A stretch of 17,500 bases of DNA from Leishmania martiniquensis (GCF_017916325.1 NC_090162.1:442501-460000), one strand, 5' to 3'. Positions 6,261 to 15,474 are shown, numbered from the stretch's first letter. The notes: a model not told the origin generated them from the letters alone. A program made the numbers and translations.

Positions 6261-9077
6261 TCATTTCAAAATATCCGCCAGGGATGCGACCTCCACTGCG
6301 CCGAGGCTCCGCTTGGGCTTGGCCACCGGCGCAAGTACCTTGGTGGCGGCAGCATCCGCGTCGCGGCGGGCCTGGCGGGCCGCCCGCTTCGCGTCTCTCT
6401 CCTGCATCGCCTTCTGTCTCTGCTCCGCTGCGCGCTTCTTCTTGATGCTGCGGCCGAAGAAACCTGAGGCCCGGTCGAGTTCTGCGAGGGAGCGGTCAAC
6501 GCTGCCGAGGAACGACGGTGGCTGACTCCAGCCCACGGTGGGCTTATCCTTGTCGCGCTTCTGGTGGGCGGTCCGCTCGGCCCAAACCGCCATGAGCCGC
6601 TCGCGGGTCTCGCGGTCTACCTCTCGGCCTCGCGCTTCAAAGCAGAAGCGGATGACAAAGGTCGGGCAGTCGCCAAAGTCGTCGAGCAGCCTATCCTGCA
6701 GAAGGTATTCGAAGTCCACCGGCTTTCTAATCGAGAGCAGCTCTTTCATCACCTCCAGCGCACGCTGCGCGAGGTCGAGCAGCCGGCCTCGCCTATCCAA
6801 GACGTGCTCACTCCACATGGCAAGCGAAATGTCAATGTCCCGCTGCAGGCAGTCCACGAAGGTGAGCCAACTCTCTACGGTGTTCTTCTTTGGGTTCCGA
6901 ATCACATCGGCCAGGAACTCGACGAGGGTGCTGATGTATTTCTCGACGCTTCGAATGAGCATCTGCCGCGTGAGCTTGCGAGAGCGAGCCTCCTGCAGCA
7001 TCGTCACAAACTCCTCATCGATGTACTCCGCCTCTGTGTTGATGATGAGCTGCACCGGGTTCGTCGCATCGGCATACCACTCGGTCGTTCGAAACACCTT
7101 CGCCCACTCGCCCTCCACGACCCGCTCCACCTGCGCGGCAATCTCATCCAGGTAATAAAACGCATCCTCTAGCAGCGCATCCTGCACTTTTTGGAAGGGC
7201 GGAGAGGTGTCGCCGCCATCGCCGCCGGCCCCTACAGACGTACCGTCACCCTCGCTTTCGCCGCCGCTGGGGCTGTCATAGTCCCAGCACGAGGCAAACT
7301 TAAGCTCAATGGTGTCGAGATTGTTTTCAATGGTGGTGCAGTCGTTGCAAAAGGCGTACAGGAACAGCATGCGCCGCTGCTGCCACTCCTCGGCCGGCTG
7401 CGGGCGCAGGAGCGAATTGTTCTCATCCGCCCAGTAGTCGAAGTCGCTGCGCTGCCTGCACTCGTCAAGGTAGGCGGAGAGAGAGTCGGCGCACGCCTTG
7501 CCGATCTGTCGCATGACAGCGACGTCAATAGAGGTGTTGAGCCCACCCAGAGACTGTTGCAGAACGCTGAACATGTCGACCGGCCCCGTCGTAATGGGGA
7601 GGCCAGAGGGGAGGATGGTGGGCCCTTTCGGGTCTTTGCATACCGTCACAGCACAGGCGCGGCAGAGCCGCGTCAGGTGCGCCGACAAGCCTCCGACAGC
7701 CGCCCTTGTCAAAGACGCTGAGGTTTTATCGATCACGGAGGTGTCCACGTACTGGGCGTAGCCGTTCGTCCTCATCATCTCCTCATACCACTGAACAAAA
7801 ACCGATGCTTCGATGAGACCGTTGGCCGCCAGATCGGCACTAGTGTTGACGTAGCTGTGCATCGCACTCATCACTTCCGCATGCACGGCTCTCACGACGA
7901 GACTGAAGAAAGGGAGCTTCGTTGAGAGCGAGAAGAGCGTCAGCTCGAAGGCACCCAGCACCGGTTCCACTTTTTTCATCTGCTCAAGATACAGAGAAAT
8001 CTGGCCGAAGGGGTCCACCACATCTTGCATGATCTGCTCCTCCCACAGCCGTGCAATGCCCTTCGCCACAGCGGAGTACACCGCGTCCTCGTTGATCTGC
8101 GATTCCGTCGCTACCCCGTCGCTACCAAAGTTCAGGACAGGGTTTTCGATCTCGTCACCGCAAACAGAAATGCACTGGCGCAGGCACTCGAAGGGCTCCG
8201 GTGCCTCCTCATTGCCTTGGTTTGCGTCGCCACTAGCGAAGTTCACGTCACGCTGTGAGGCGCCGTCGGGCACGTCATCCTCGAGCGCCTTCTGTATCGC
8301 GATTACCATCGCGTCCTCACGCAAAAATTTGAACACCTCATTGACGAACATGGATAAAATAACATCCAACTTCTCGAAGTACGGCTCGAATACCGCCTGG
8401 AAGCTATGGTAGCGCGCACCAGCCTTCATCATGACTGTGCGGCGGATCAGCTGCAGCTTTCGCAGTCGATCGTACATGGATCGGAATGACTGTTGCTCCA
8501 CCAGCACGTACAGGTTGCCGTAGCGGACTTCCTTGAGCGCCTCTGACCACTGGATAACAGAGCTGACGTTGTCGCGCAGGCAGTGCAGCTGACGCAAGTG
8601 CTTGTAGCTCAGTGTGTCGACACCGAGGCCGCGAATGAGGGCACCCTGCTTCAGAAAGAGCTCTCGCAGCTCCTGTACTTTTCCATAGTTCTTCTTGACG
8701 ATCTGCAAAGCGTGCTGCGCCTCCACTATTTGGGAAGAGGCAATGGAGTTCATGGCGCGTCGGAGCTCACGCGATTCGTTTTGGCACGACCTCAACAGAC
8801 GCGGCACCGTCACCTCAAGCTCAGCGCTCAGCAGCAACTCGGTGTTGATGCTGTTGAGGACCTCCTGCTTCAGGATTGCCTTCTCTTCCTCACTGATGTA
8901 TGGTAGCAACTCCTCGGCGGTGTAGAACTGCCCCTTTGTGAAAGCAGCCATCGCGTCGAATGCGAAGCTGCCGGTCGCACGACCACCGGCGCTGGTGCCG
9001 CCTCCAGTGAGCCCATTACGAGCGCCACTGACCACGTCAGCGGCGCGCTGCTGCCCTTTCGCGATAGATCGTGACAT
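6261..9077 (-). CDS. SEC6: Probable exocyst complex subunit Sec6
   Basis: Predicted Sec6/EXOC3 subunit of the exocyst, the complex that tethers secretory vesicles to the plasma membrane before fusion; in trypanosomatids secretion and endocytosis are concentrated at the flagellar pocket. The 938-residue protein starts at an ATG preceded by an ATG-free 5' UTR and a strong acceptor. Residues 1-40 are Gly/Ser-rich. A long helical, coiled-coil-like N-terminal region follows (about 55-260, with charged heptad-like stretches around 95-185). The body contains Sec6-type features: a Pro-Val-Asp-Met-Phe segment near 499-503 and a YAFCNDCTTIENNL stretch near 574-587. An acidic Gly/Ser/Asp linker lies at about 599-627 and a very basic Arg/Lys/Ala helix at about 879-905 near the C-terminus. 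Sec6 proteins elsewhere are usually about 740-810 residues, so linker and tails explain the extra length. Assignment rests on overall pattern; another helical-rod tethering subunit is possible. An in-frame Met43 is an alternative start. Confidence 0.78.
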   Translation of the reverse strand: MSRSIAKGQQRAADVVSGARNGLTGGGTSAGGRATGSFAFDAMAAFTKGQFYTAEELLPYISEEEKAILKQEVLNSINTELLLSAELEVTVPRLLRSCQNESRELRRAMNSIASSQIVEAQHALQIVKKNYGKVQELRELFLKQGALIRGLGVDTLSYKHLRQLHCLRDNVSSVIQWSEALKEVRYGNLYVLVEQQSFRSMYDRLRKLQLIRRTVMMKAGARYHSFQAVFEPYFEKLDVILSMFVNEVFKFLREDAMVIAIQKALEDDVPDGASQRDVNFASGDANQGNEEAPEPFECLRQCISVCGDEIENPVLNFGSDGVATESQINEDAVYSAVAKGIARLWEEQIMQDVVDPFGQISLYLEQMKKVEPVLGAFELTLFSLSTKLPFFSLVVRAVHAEVMSAMHSYVNTSADLAANGLIEASVFVQWYEEMMRTNGYAQYVDTSVIDKTSASLTRAAVGGLSAHLTRLCRACAVTVCKDPKGPTILPSGLPITTGPVDMFSVLQQSLGGLNTSIDVAVMRQIGKACADSLSAYLDECRQRSDFDYWADENNSLLRPQPAEEWQQRRMLFLYAFCNDCTTIENNLDTIELKFASCWDYDSPSGGESEGDGTSVGAGGDGGDTSPPFQKVQDALLEDAFYYLDEIAAQVERVVEGEWAKVFRTTEWYADATNPVQLIINTEAEYIDEEFVTMLQEARSRKLTRQMLIRSVEKYISTLVEFLADVIRNPKKNTVESWLTFVDCLQRDIDISLAMWSEHVLDRRGRLLDLAQRALEVMKELLSIRKPVDFEYLLQDRLLDDFGDCPTFVIRFCFEARGREVDRETRERLMAVWAERTAHQKRDKDKPTVGWSQPPSFLGSVDRSLAELDRASGFFGRSIKKKRAAEQRQKAMQERDAKRAARQARRDADAAATKVLAPVAKPKRSLGAVEVASLADILK

Positions 9078-9157
9078 GGGGGTTGCAGATGGTCCTCTAG
9101 GAAAGTAAAACGGGCGTCAACGAAAAGCGAAGACGGGAGTGGGGCACTGTGCTCGTC

Positions 9158-9232
9158 CTGTATGAGAGAGGGCATGAAGCGACCACAACAACGAGGTAGC
9201 AAAAAAGGGGAGTGGAAAAGAAAAAAAAGCTG
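9158..9232 (-). promoter_or_regulatory. Predicted trans-splice acceptor and polypyrimidine tract for the Sec6 gene
   Basis: The minus strand shows eight T followed by CTTTTCCACTCCCC and a six-T run (about 9228-9196), then CTCTCTCATACAG with AG at 9159-9158. From that AG to the start codon at 9077 there are 80 bases with no ATG. This fixes Met1 of the 938-residue protein as the first available start. Confidence 0.55.
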
Positions 9233-10073
9233 CCAGGCAAAGAAGCTGGCGGCACTCCGTCTCTCCGTTCCTTTTTTTTTTGCAGTCTTGCGGTCGTTCC
9301 TCGCGCCCTCGCCGGCTGCGTCTGTTCGCGTGGCGCCGGAGAGGTTTTGAAGAGAAAAAAAAGGACTAGTGAGGAGAAGCCACGTTTTTGGTGAAGAAAG
9401 AGGGCAGAAGAGGTAGCGTGCACAGCTGCACCAGCCCGCGTGCTCCCCCGCACCCCACCCCCTTGTGCAGCTTCCTGCTCGAGAAACCTCCTCATCTCAC
9501 ACGACGCATCCGCACAGCGGCTACCTGGAAAGCGCTCCTGCTTGCCAAAGGGTTAGGGGGGAGCAGTGGAGCGAAGACGTGCAACAGCAGCGTACACGCA
9601 GCCAACGAGATCTGCAGGGGAAGCAGGGTTGAAGTCGCCCTGGATGTCTCTAATATGCGCCACCCCTCCCCATCATTCCTGCAACAATCGATGCGCACAC
9701 GCGCACCATAAAGAAGGGTGAGGAAAGCGCAAGAGGGGCACATCTCCTGGTTAACTTCCTCCTAATACAGACACACACACACTCACGCGTGCCTCCGCGC
9801 CATTCACCCCAGTTCTGTCCTCTCGACGAAAGGCGAGCGCCTCTACACCTCAGCACGAGGGGACCCGAACAAAAAAAGGAGAGCGCCCTGACTGTGTTTC
9901 TGTGCTGTGCTTCTGTCTTTTTTGCCCGTTTGTGAAGAAGTCAGAGTGAAAGTAACCGCCACAGACGCGGATGTCGCCTGAGCCGCTCAACCAACAGCAT
10001 CCGCTCCGCCATGTTTCCCCGGTTGCTCTGCTGTGCTTTGAGACATGGAAGCATTACCCTTCACCCAACCACA

Positions 10074-10089
10074 GGCACACACACACACA
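10074..10089. repeat. CA/GT dinucleotide run immediately after a stop codon
   Basis: The run GCACACACACACACAT ends directly at the TAA stop (minus strand) of the 207-residue protein gene, so the 3' UTR opens with a GT-rich run. Similar runs occur at 491-504, 9769-9783 and 11204-11215; they are typical microsatellites of these genomes. Confidence 0.7.
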
Positions 10090-10713
10090 TTACTTCTTTC
10101 CGAGGGCCGCCTTGCGCTTCATGTACGCCTCGACGAGCGCGTCGGCTCGGTCGTCGAGAGTTCGCTCTGTGTGATGGGCGCGTGCCGCGATCGCCTCTGG
10201 CAGAGTGGGCACCAGCTCATACTTCACCTGCGTCAATCGCTCCGCTTCACGGAGGTAGTCCGGCACAATGTGGCCCGTCTGCTCGTCCATCCGCTTCGCC
10301 TCCTCGATCTCGTGATCCAGCTGCCCCACGACACCGCCAAGCAGCACGCTTGAGTGGGCACCAAGGCACGCCTTGCCGCCACCATAGCCGCCAAGGAGGG
10401 CAATCCAGCCGCTATACGACCTAAAGAAGGCCCAGCGGTTGCCCAGTGCCAGACACGCAGCCATCGTTGCCACCATGTTGCCGCCAAAGTAGCCGTAAAA
10501 CCAGTAACTGCTGTTTACGACAGCGTTGTACTTATCCATGGACTTGGTCATGCGTGCTCGACTATCCTCCAGAAACACCTTTGCCGTCACAAGAGCCTGT
10601 TCGTACTTCTCCGCCTGCGTGAGCTGCTTGCTCCTCGCCTTGTCATTGGCGGCCACGCCGCTGGGGCCGATGCCGAGCGAGAGCATTGAGCCCTGCTTCG
10701 CTTGTGAGAACAT
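10090..10713 (-). CDS. 207-aa protein of unknown family with a glycine-rich double membrane hairpin
   Basis: I do not recognise a named family. The ATG at 10713 is preceded by about 200 ATG-free bases after a plausible acceptor. Residues 25-65 form a charged helix. Two hydrophobic segments follow, about 70-92 (WFYGYFGGNMVATMAACLAL) and 101-130, separated by a short loop containing NRWAFFRSYS. The second carries a dense glycine motif, LLGGYGGGKACLGA (106-119). The remainder (131-207) is a charged helical tail ending in Lys-Lys. No cleavable signal peptide is evident. Two short glycine-packed membrane segments joined by a basic loop recall the mitochondrial cristae protein Mic10, whose second segment has a G-x-G-x-G-x-G motif, but this protein is more than twice as long and the match is weak. 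A mitochondrial or other organellar membrane location is therefore only a guess. Codon and residue use look like genuine coding sequence. Confidence 0.85.
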   Translation of the reverse strand: MFSQAKQGSMLSLGIGPSGVAANDKARSKQLTQAEKYEQALVTAKVFLEDSRARMTKSMDKYNAVVNSSYWFYGYFGGNMVATMAACLALGNRWAFFRSYSGWIALLGGYGGGKACLGAHSSVLLGGVVGQLDHEIEEAKRMDEQTGHIVPDYLREAERLTQVKYELVPTLPEAIAARAHHTERTLDDRADALVEAYMKRKAALGKK

Positions 10714-10899
10714 TGGCGGCCAAAGTCACGAAAGGCGAAGACAGGGGTGAAGAGGAGAGGGCGCGGAGCGATGGGCGAGCACGCGCGCGCAGAAAGACCG
10801 TTTGGCACCACAAGGGCAGAAGTGAGCCCCACCCGTAAAAGAGAAGGTGGAACCAAGATGAGAACGGAACGCTTCGAGGGGCTTACGTTGTCGTCGGGG

Positions 10900-10965
10900 C
10901 TGAGCGAGGGAGAACCGAGCGCGACGCTATCGGGAGAAATCGGAAAAAAAGGAAAGAGGGGCGGC
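10900..10965 (-). promoter_or_regulatory. Predicted trans-splice acceptor region for the 207-aa gene
   Basis: On the minus strand CCCCTCTTTCC and a T7 run are followed by CCGATTTCTCCCGATAG (AG at 10928-10927) and then CTCCCTCGCTCAG (AG at 10901-10900). No other AG lies in the roughly 130 bases next to the start codon, so one of these, or an AG shortly after them, is the likely acceptor. Confidence 0.45.
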
Positions 10966-11203
10966 AGGCGACGGCAGCAATGAAAGAGAGGAAAGAGGAG
11001 GCAAAACCGCTCGGGAGGTGATGCGGGTGGGTGTGATGAGGTGCCGTGCGAAGCAGTGCGCGTCCACCGCTGCCAAAGGAAGAAGACCGCAGGGGCTTAG
11101 TGGCGCGCCCCGCGTTGGCTGGCTTCGTTCGCTTAATGTATCGAGTAGAGATGACGCAAAACAAAAGAAGAGGAAGTCTGCAAGTGCAAGTGTGCGTTTA
11201 GGT

Positions 11204-11215
11204 GTGTGTGTGTGC
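11204..11215. repeat. GT/CA dinucleotide run
   Basis: The sequence shows GTGTGTGTGTGT followed by GCGCAC. It is a simple repeat in the probable 3' UTR of the gene at 11933-14797. Confidence 0.6.
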
Positions 11216-11261
11216 GCACGCTTATGCGTGGCTACTTGAGGTCACCTGGTGTGTCCTGTCA

Positions 11262-11283
11262 TCGCCGTCGCGTGCGACGGCGA
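11262..11283 (-). repeat. Near-perfect palindrome (10-bp arms, 2-nt centre)
   Basis: TCGCCGTCGC (11262-11271) and GCGACGGCGA (11274-11283) are exact reverse complements around the two bases GT. As RNA it would form a nine-pair stem with a four-base loop. It lies about 650 bases downstream of the stop codon at 11933, inside the probable 3' UTR of that gene. No function is known. Confidence 0.65.
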
Positions 11284-11932
11284 GGATAGGTAGGCAATGC
11301 ATCACAGCAAGGGAGGCAGGACCGCAGAATCAATGGCCTTCTCTGCCCATTAGCGTGGTGGGCTTTACTTCCCTTCTCCTCTCTCTCCCCCTCCTCACGC
11401 TCACTCGCTCGTCCTGCGCAGTAAGGCAAGGGCAGCTCTCATCCGGGGACAGTGTCTGCTGCCAAGATAGACACGCGAAGAAGAGTGATGGTGTACACCA
11501 ACACGCGATTCTGTAGCGCAGAGAGACAGCGTCACTTCGGCGATGCGTGGCAGTCGCCGCTTCACCCACCACCCCACCACCACCTTCGCTCCTCCCGTAA
11601 GCGGATAGAAAGTTGCATCGCGTCATCAGGCCCTTCGGTCGCTTCTCTTCTGCTCTTAGAGTTACCATGAGAGGGACGGGGGCCCTTCCGAGGAGACAAA
11701 AAAACAGCGCTAAGGCAGACGAGAGGCGCCGCGTGCGACAGCTGCAACGAGCTCAAGAAACCAAAGCGAAGCGGTGCCGGGGCCAAAGCCGGCATCGCAA
11801 AGACACCTAAGATGGCGGAGAAAGTGCCCCACCCTCGAGCGCACCGCACCTCGAAGCAGCCACGGACCGGGAGAGACCTCCTACCCAGACTCCCACGCGC
11901 AGAACGGCGGATGCTGCATTGCGCACGCTGCT

Positions 11933-14797
11933 TCAGTGGGAAGCGAGCGGGTCGGCTGGCACGGGGGAGAACTGAAACTTTGACACAGGCGTGTAAGGAA
12001 CTTGCGGATGGTCGGGTGTGTAGAAGCCAAGCGCGCGCAAGTCACTGTTCAATGCACCTTGACTGAACCCAGGCGCTAGGTTGCGCGCTGTAACGTGGTA
12101 CTTGTCGAACAGCGCCTTGTCTCGCCGGTACACAAAGCGGGCACGGATCGGGCTCACATTGTAGAGCGTCTGCGGGCGATCTCGCACCGGGCGCTGCACG
12201 ACGGGGTGATGGGTGACAGCGCGCAGCTCCTTGCTCCGCAGCGACTGTAGGAACGGGGTTGACTTGTTGTACAGGTCACCTGTCGACGTGAGAGGGCTGT
12301 GCTCGCCTCTCATCGTGTGCTGGGGGCTTCGTGCGCTGCACCGGCTGCTCATGATTGTGTGCACCTTCACAAGGGGCACGTCTCGTGCGAAGTACGCGGC
12401 CAGCGTCCACAGAATGAGGTCCTCATCGCAATAGGTACCGGCGTCGTGCACATACAGCTCTTCGGTGACCGGTACGAGTATGGCACGGCCTGCTTCCAGT
12501 TCATAAGACACAATGTCCAGTGCACGGTCAGCCACGGCGCGCCGCTTCTCCGCCGCGCCGTATTGGGCGGTCGCTGCAAGCGACCGCAGACAGCTGGTGG
12601 TGACGACCAGTGCATCCTTTCCGCTGCGTAAGCGCCGGGCGACGGCAACGAGGGCGTCCACGCACTTTGAAGCACCGCTGGAGTGGAGCAGAAAGACGTT
12701 CTCCACGGCCGCTAGGTGATCTAGGTTCGATACCAAGGTTCGCACCGGGTGGACACGACGGCCCCTGCAGACAACAATGTACGGCGCAGGATGGGCGCTG
12801 AGGTGGGCAAGCACAGCCGCGGTGTCGGGAAGGCCGCCGGCGGACGCCGTAAGCGGAAAAAAGGGTGCCTCGGTGCGCTGCTCGGCGAGCCGCTCGGCCA
12901 CACCCGCCATGTGCGGCACCGCTCTTAACGCCGTCACGTCGAACTCCTCCCTCTGCGCAAACGACAGCGCTGCCGGCTTGGACGTTAGGCTCTGCAACAG
13001 CTCCGTACCACCTTCAACAAGGGCCTGGTGCAGCGCCGTATCGCCGTCGTCGCGCGCCCTCGCCATGCTCGACGTGAGAAGCCGCAATGCCATTTCCTTG
13101 ACCACCGACCGCTTGTCGCGCGAGACCGCTGAAAAGAAATCTGGCCCCCGCGCTTGCGTCAGCGAAGGCGCTAACGTCAGCGGTGGCGTGTCGTCGCGCT
13201 CGCCAAATAGCGCCGGCGACCCCGATGCGGATCGCGCCGCGTCATGCGCCCTCAGCTGCCCACCGAGCAGCGCATCCAGCACGGCGTCGCGCTGCACGTC
13301 CATCACCTGCAGCATCATGTACAGACGCTCCAGTTGCGCTGCTTGCTCAGGCGTAGAAAGCGCAAAGCCCACCTTAGACCAGCGCATCCACAGCGCATCC
13401 AGCAGTGCATGTAAGACGGCTGACGGGGTCTTGCCATCGGGCATGATCCCCGAGAATCCGGCCAAGACATCGAGAATGTCCTTCTCTGACCATCCTTCGG
13501 TGATCCGGAATGTCTGTTGTGGCGGCTGGTAAGGATGCGCCAGGCCGCCCTCTTGCCCATGCATCTCACCCTCACACGTCGAGTCGTGTCCACTGGTGAC
13601 CATATCCTCGATAAAGTCGAGGAGAACGCGGCCCGTCGTCACGTAAGCAGAAGTTCGATTCACGCCGCGCGGGTGCGCGTAGTCTGCTCGATTCTGCGGC
13701 GCATTGGGATTCAACGTGTACCACTTGTTCGGCTCGAGGATCTTCACGAGCGCGAGGAAATGGAGCACCTGCGCCAGCAGCGTGGGCGACTCCGCCAAGC
13801 GGTGCGGCTGCTCCTCCACCAAAGTGACCGTCATCGCGTCGATCAACTGGACAAACGCCTTGGTCAGCTCGCTCGACGCGGTGTAGCTGCGGCCGTATTT
13901 GACCACCTTGGCGGCAATAAACTGAAGTCCGTTACCGTTCCACTCAAAAAGGGAGCTCAGCTCGTAGAGGACGCGTGTGAGTTCGTCGTTGCTGCGGCGA
14001 TGCAGCGTAGCGGCGAGATCGAGCACTGTTGCCGTCCTCGCCTCGCGCTGTGGGCGGTTCCAAAACTGTGCAAGAAGGTCGTTCACGCTTCGGTCGCACT
14101 CCAGCACATCGAGCAGCGGAAAGTGGTGGTGAACGTGATAGCCGCCGAGGCCGTCGTCCACCGCCTCCGACGCACGTGACGACGCCTCTGGAGGTTCTGA
14201 AGACCCAGCTGGCGTGGGAGGCGTGGCGAGGTCGCCAGATGCCGCCGTGGGCTCGCCGCTCAGCTCGGTCCACAAGGCAGACGCCGCTTCGGCAGCGTCG
14301 CCATCCTCCCCCTCGAGCTGCGTGGGTGCGCTTCCCCGGGTACCACCGTGCGCTGCCTTCGCCATGCGCGCTCGACTCTCTTCAATGTCTGGCACGTTGC
14401 GCAGGCGCACCGGACCGAACCCCATGGATGCGTCATGCTTCGGCAACGGAAAGGGAGTAAAATCAGCGCTAACCTCCTTGGGGTACATACTTGAGGGCAG
14501 GGTATGGTACGACACACGCGGCACCGTCGACGCGGCGGCCAGCGAGCTTGTCGTCGTCGAGGCCGTGGTCTCCGACGGCGGCGTTGGTGGTGCAGGTGCT
14601 TTATCGAAGCGCATGCGCCACACTTGGCTGACGCGCAGCGCCGTTGGCACAGCACAGCGGCTGCCGAGGCCTGGCCGGCCAATCATCAGCGGCATTCGCG
14701 TGCGGGCTGAGACGGAGAAGCGGGAAGAGGAGAGGCGCGCAGAAGCGCCCGTGGAGACAAAGAGAGAGAGAGGGGTGGCGCCACCGACGGCAAACAT
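11933..14797 (-). CDS. 954-aa probable mitochondrial protein with helical region and possible degenerate PIN-like domain
   Basis: The frame runs open to 15562, but the sequence upstream of 14797 is low-complexity and lies before the best splice acceptor (AG at 14813-14812), so the start is placed at the ATG at 14797. The first 65 residues are rich in Ser, Arg and Ala and poor in acidic residues, as in mitochondrial targeting sequences. Residues 68-92 and 155-215 are Pro/Ser/Thr/Ala-rich linkers. Helical segments resembling helix-repeat RNA-binding proteins occupy about 255-360 and 435-515. Residues 672-820 read as alternating strands and helices (PYIVVCRGRRVHPVRTLVSN, DALVVTTSCLRSLA, AILVPVTEEL, then YCDEDLILWTLAAYFA), an arrangement like a PIN nuclease domain. 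A C-terminal tail of about 75 residues is rich in Pro and aromatics, as in many kinetoplastid mitoribosome-associated proteins. The family is not recognised; a mitochondrial RNA-processing or ribosome-linked role is inference. The coding call is strong, the function weak. Confidence 0.85.
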   Translation of the reverse strand: MFAVGGATPLSLFVSTGASARLSSSRFSVSARTRMPLMIGRPGLGSRCAVPTALRVSQVWRMRFDKAPAPPTPPSETTASTTTSSLAAASTVPRVSYHTLPSSMYPKEVSADFTPFPLPKHDASMGFGPVRLRNVPDIEESRARMAKAAHGGTRGSAPTQLEGEDGDAAEAASALWTELSGEPTAASGDLATPPTPAGSSEPPEASSRASEAVDDGLGGYHVHHHFPLLDVLECDRSVNDLLAQFWNRPQREARTATVLDLAATLHRRSNDELTRVLYELSSLFEWNGNGLQFIAAKVVKYGRSYTASSELTKAFVQLIDAMTVTLVEEQPHRLAESPTLLAQVLHFLALVKILEPNKWYTLNPNAPQNRADYAHPRGVNRTSAYVTTGRVLLDFIEDMVTSGHDSTCEGEMHGQEGGLAHPYQPPQQTFRITEGWSEKDILDVLAGFSGIMPDGKTPSAVLHALLDALWMRWSKVGFALSTPEQAAQLERLYMMLQVMDVQRDAVLDALLGGQLRAHDAARSASGSPALFGERDDTPPLTLAPSLTQARGPDFFSAVSRDKRSVVKEMALRLLTSSMARARDDGDTALHQALVEGGTELLQSLTSKPAALSFAQREEFDVTALRAVPHMAGVAERLAEQRTEAPFFPLTASAGGLPDTAAVLAHLSAHPAPYIVVCRGRRVHPVRTLVSNLDHLAAVENVFLLHSSGASKCVDALVAVARRLRSGKDALVVTTSCLRSLAATAQYGAAEKRRAVADRALDIVSYELEAGRAILVPVTEELYVHDAGTYCDEDLILWTLAAYFARDVPLVKVHTIMSSRCSARSPQHTMRGEHSPLTSTGDLYNKSTPFLQSLRSKELRAVTHHPVVQRPVRDRPQTLYNVSPIRARFVYRRDKALFDKYHVTARNLAPGFSQGALNSDLRALGFYTPDHPQVPYTPVSKFQFSPVPADPLASH

Positions 14798-14811
14798 TCC
14801 TGCCGTCTGCG

Positions 14812-14872
14812 CTATCCGCGGAATGTGAAAAAATATATAAATGGAAAGAGAGGCACAGAGAGAGAGAGAGGC
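14812..14872 (-). promoter_or_regulatory. Predicted trans-splice acceptor and CT-rich tract for the 954-aa gene
   Basis: The minus strand reads a CTCTCTCTCT run and CCTCTCTTTCC, then a TATATATTTTTT stretch, and reaches its first AG at 14813-14812. The resulting 5' UTR is 14 bases. Further AGs lie at 14808-14807 and just before the ATG. This supports the start at 14797 and argues that the upstream 255 codons of open frame are not translated. Confidence 0.55.
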
Positions 14873-15474
14873 GGTAGAAACGCGATCGAATAGAGAGGGA
14901 GAACGGCAGATGGGGCGAGCAGCAACAGCCCGCTCCGCAAGGTCTGCTCGTCTCTCTCTCCATAGAGAGCCTCTGCTTATTATTTTTTCTGTGTCTCGGC
15001 ACGGGCTGATCTCTCGGGCGAGTGCCATCGTGCATTCCGCGAAAGGGCCGCCGACGCTTTCTCTTGCAACTTTCATCCGTGCAAATCGGTGCGTGCGTGC
15101 ACCGCGGGCACAACGCGACGCTCCTTTGGCGAAGAAGCGAGGCGGGAGAGAGAGACAGAGACAGAGGGAGGCAGTGCTGTGCCAGCGCATGGGGAAGCAC
15201 GGCAGAGAGTGCCCTACACCTCCCCCACCCACACCCCGCAAGCCATCCGTCCGGCAAAGCACACCCCGAAATGAGATCAAGACGAGTAGGGTGGAGCAGG
15301 ATGCGTCCGGAGCGTCCCCCACAACTCCGTCGCACCTGTCAGGCAGCTGGCTCATCTGCCTCGAGTTCTTTTCCCCTCCCCGCCGAGATCGGTAAGGATA
15401 CTCTATCTCTCGCTCGCTGGCTGAGGCGCTTCCGCGAAGGGGAACGTGCACAGAGGAGCACGGGCATGTACATG

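Larger units (their letters stand above)
9078..10089 (-). other. Intergenic region between the 207-aa gene and the Sec6 gene
   Basis: About 1 kb with no supportable gene. From right to left on the coding strand: the 3' UTR of the 207-residue protein gene, beginning with a CA/GT run (10074-10089), another CA run at 9769-9783, several A/T homopolymers (9868-9874, 9272-9281, 9354-9362), then the Sec6 splice signal and its 5' UTR of about 80 bases. Frames such as minus 9097-9495 and plus 9388-9711 look like translated UTR, with biased composition and no motif. Confidence 0.6.
10714..11932 (-). other. Intergenic region between the 954-aa gene and the 207-aa gene
   Basis: About 1.2 kb without a supportable gene. 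Going leftwards it holds the 3' UTR of the 954-residue protein gene, with a perfect hairpin at 11262-11283 and a GT run at 11204-11215; then a CT-rich and T-rich splice signal (about 10927-10965) and a 5' UTR of about 200 bases free of ATG. Overlapping frames on both strands here are short, biased in composition and without motifs. Confidence 0.6.

Noticed and set aside
5732..6445. 237-codon plus-strand frame
   Set aside because: It is the purine-rich complement of the previous stretch and overlaps the end of the Sec6 gene on the opposite strand.
11933..14797. Identification as protein-only RNase P (PRORP) or as mitoribosomal mS29
   Set aside because: The NYN catalytic motifs of PRORP and the P-loop GTP-binding motifs of mS29 were not visible.
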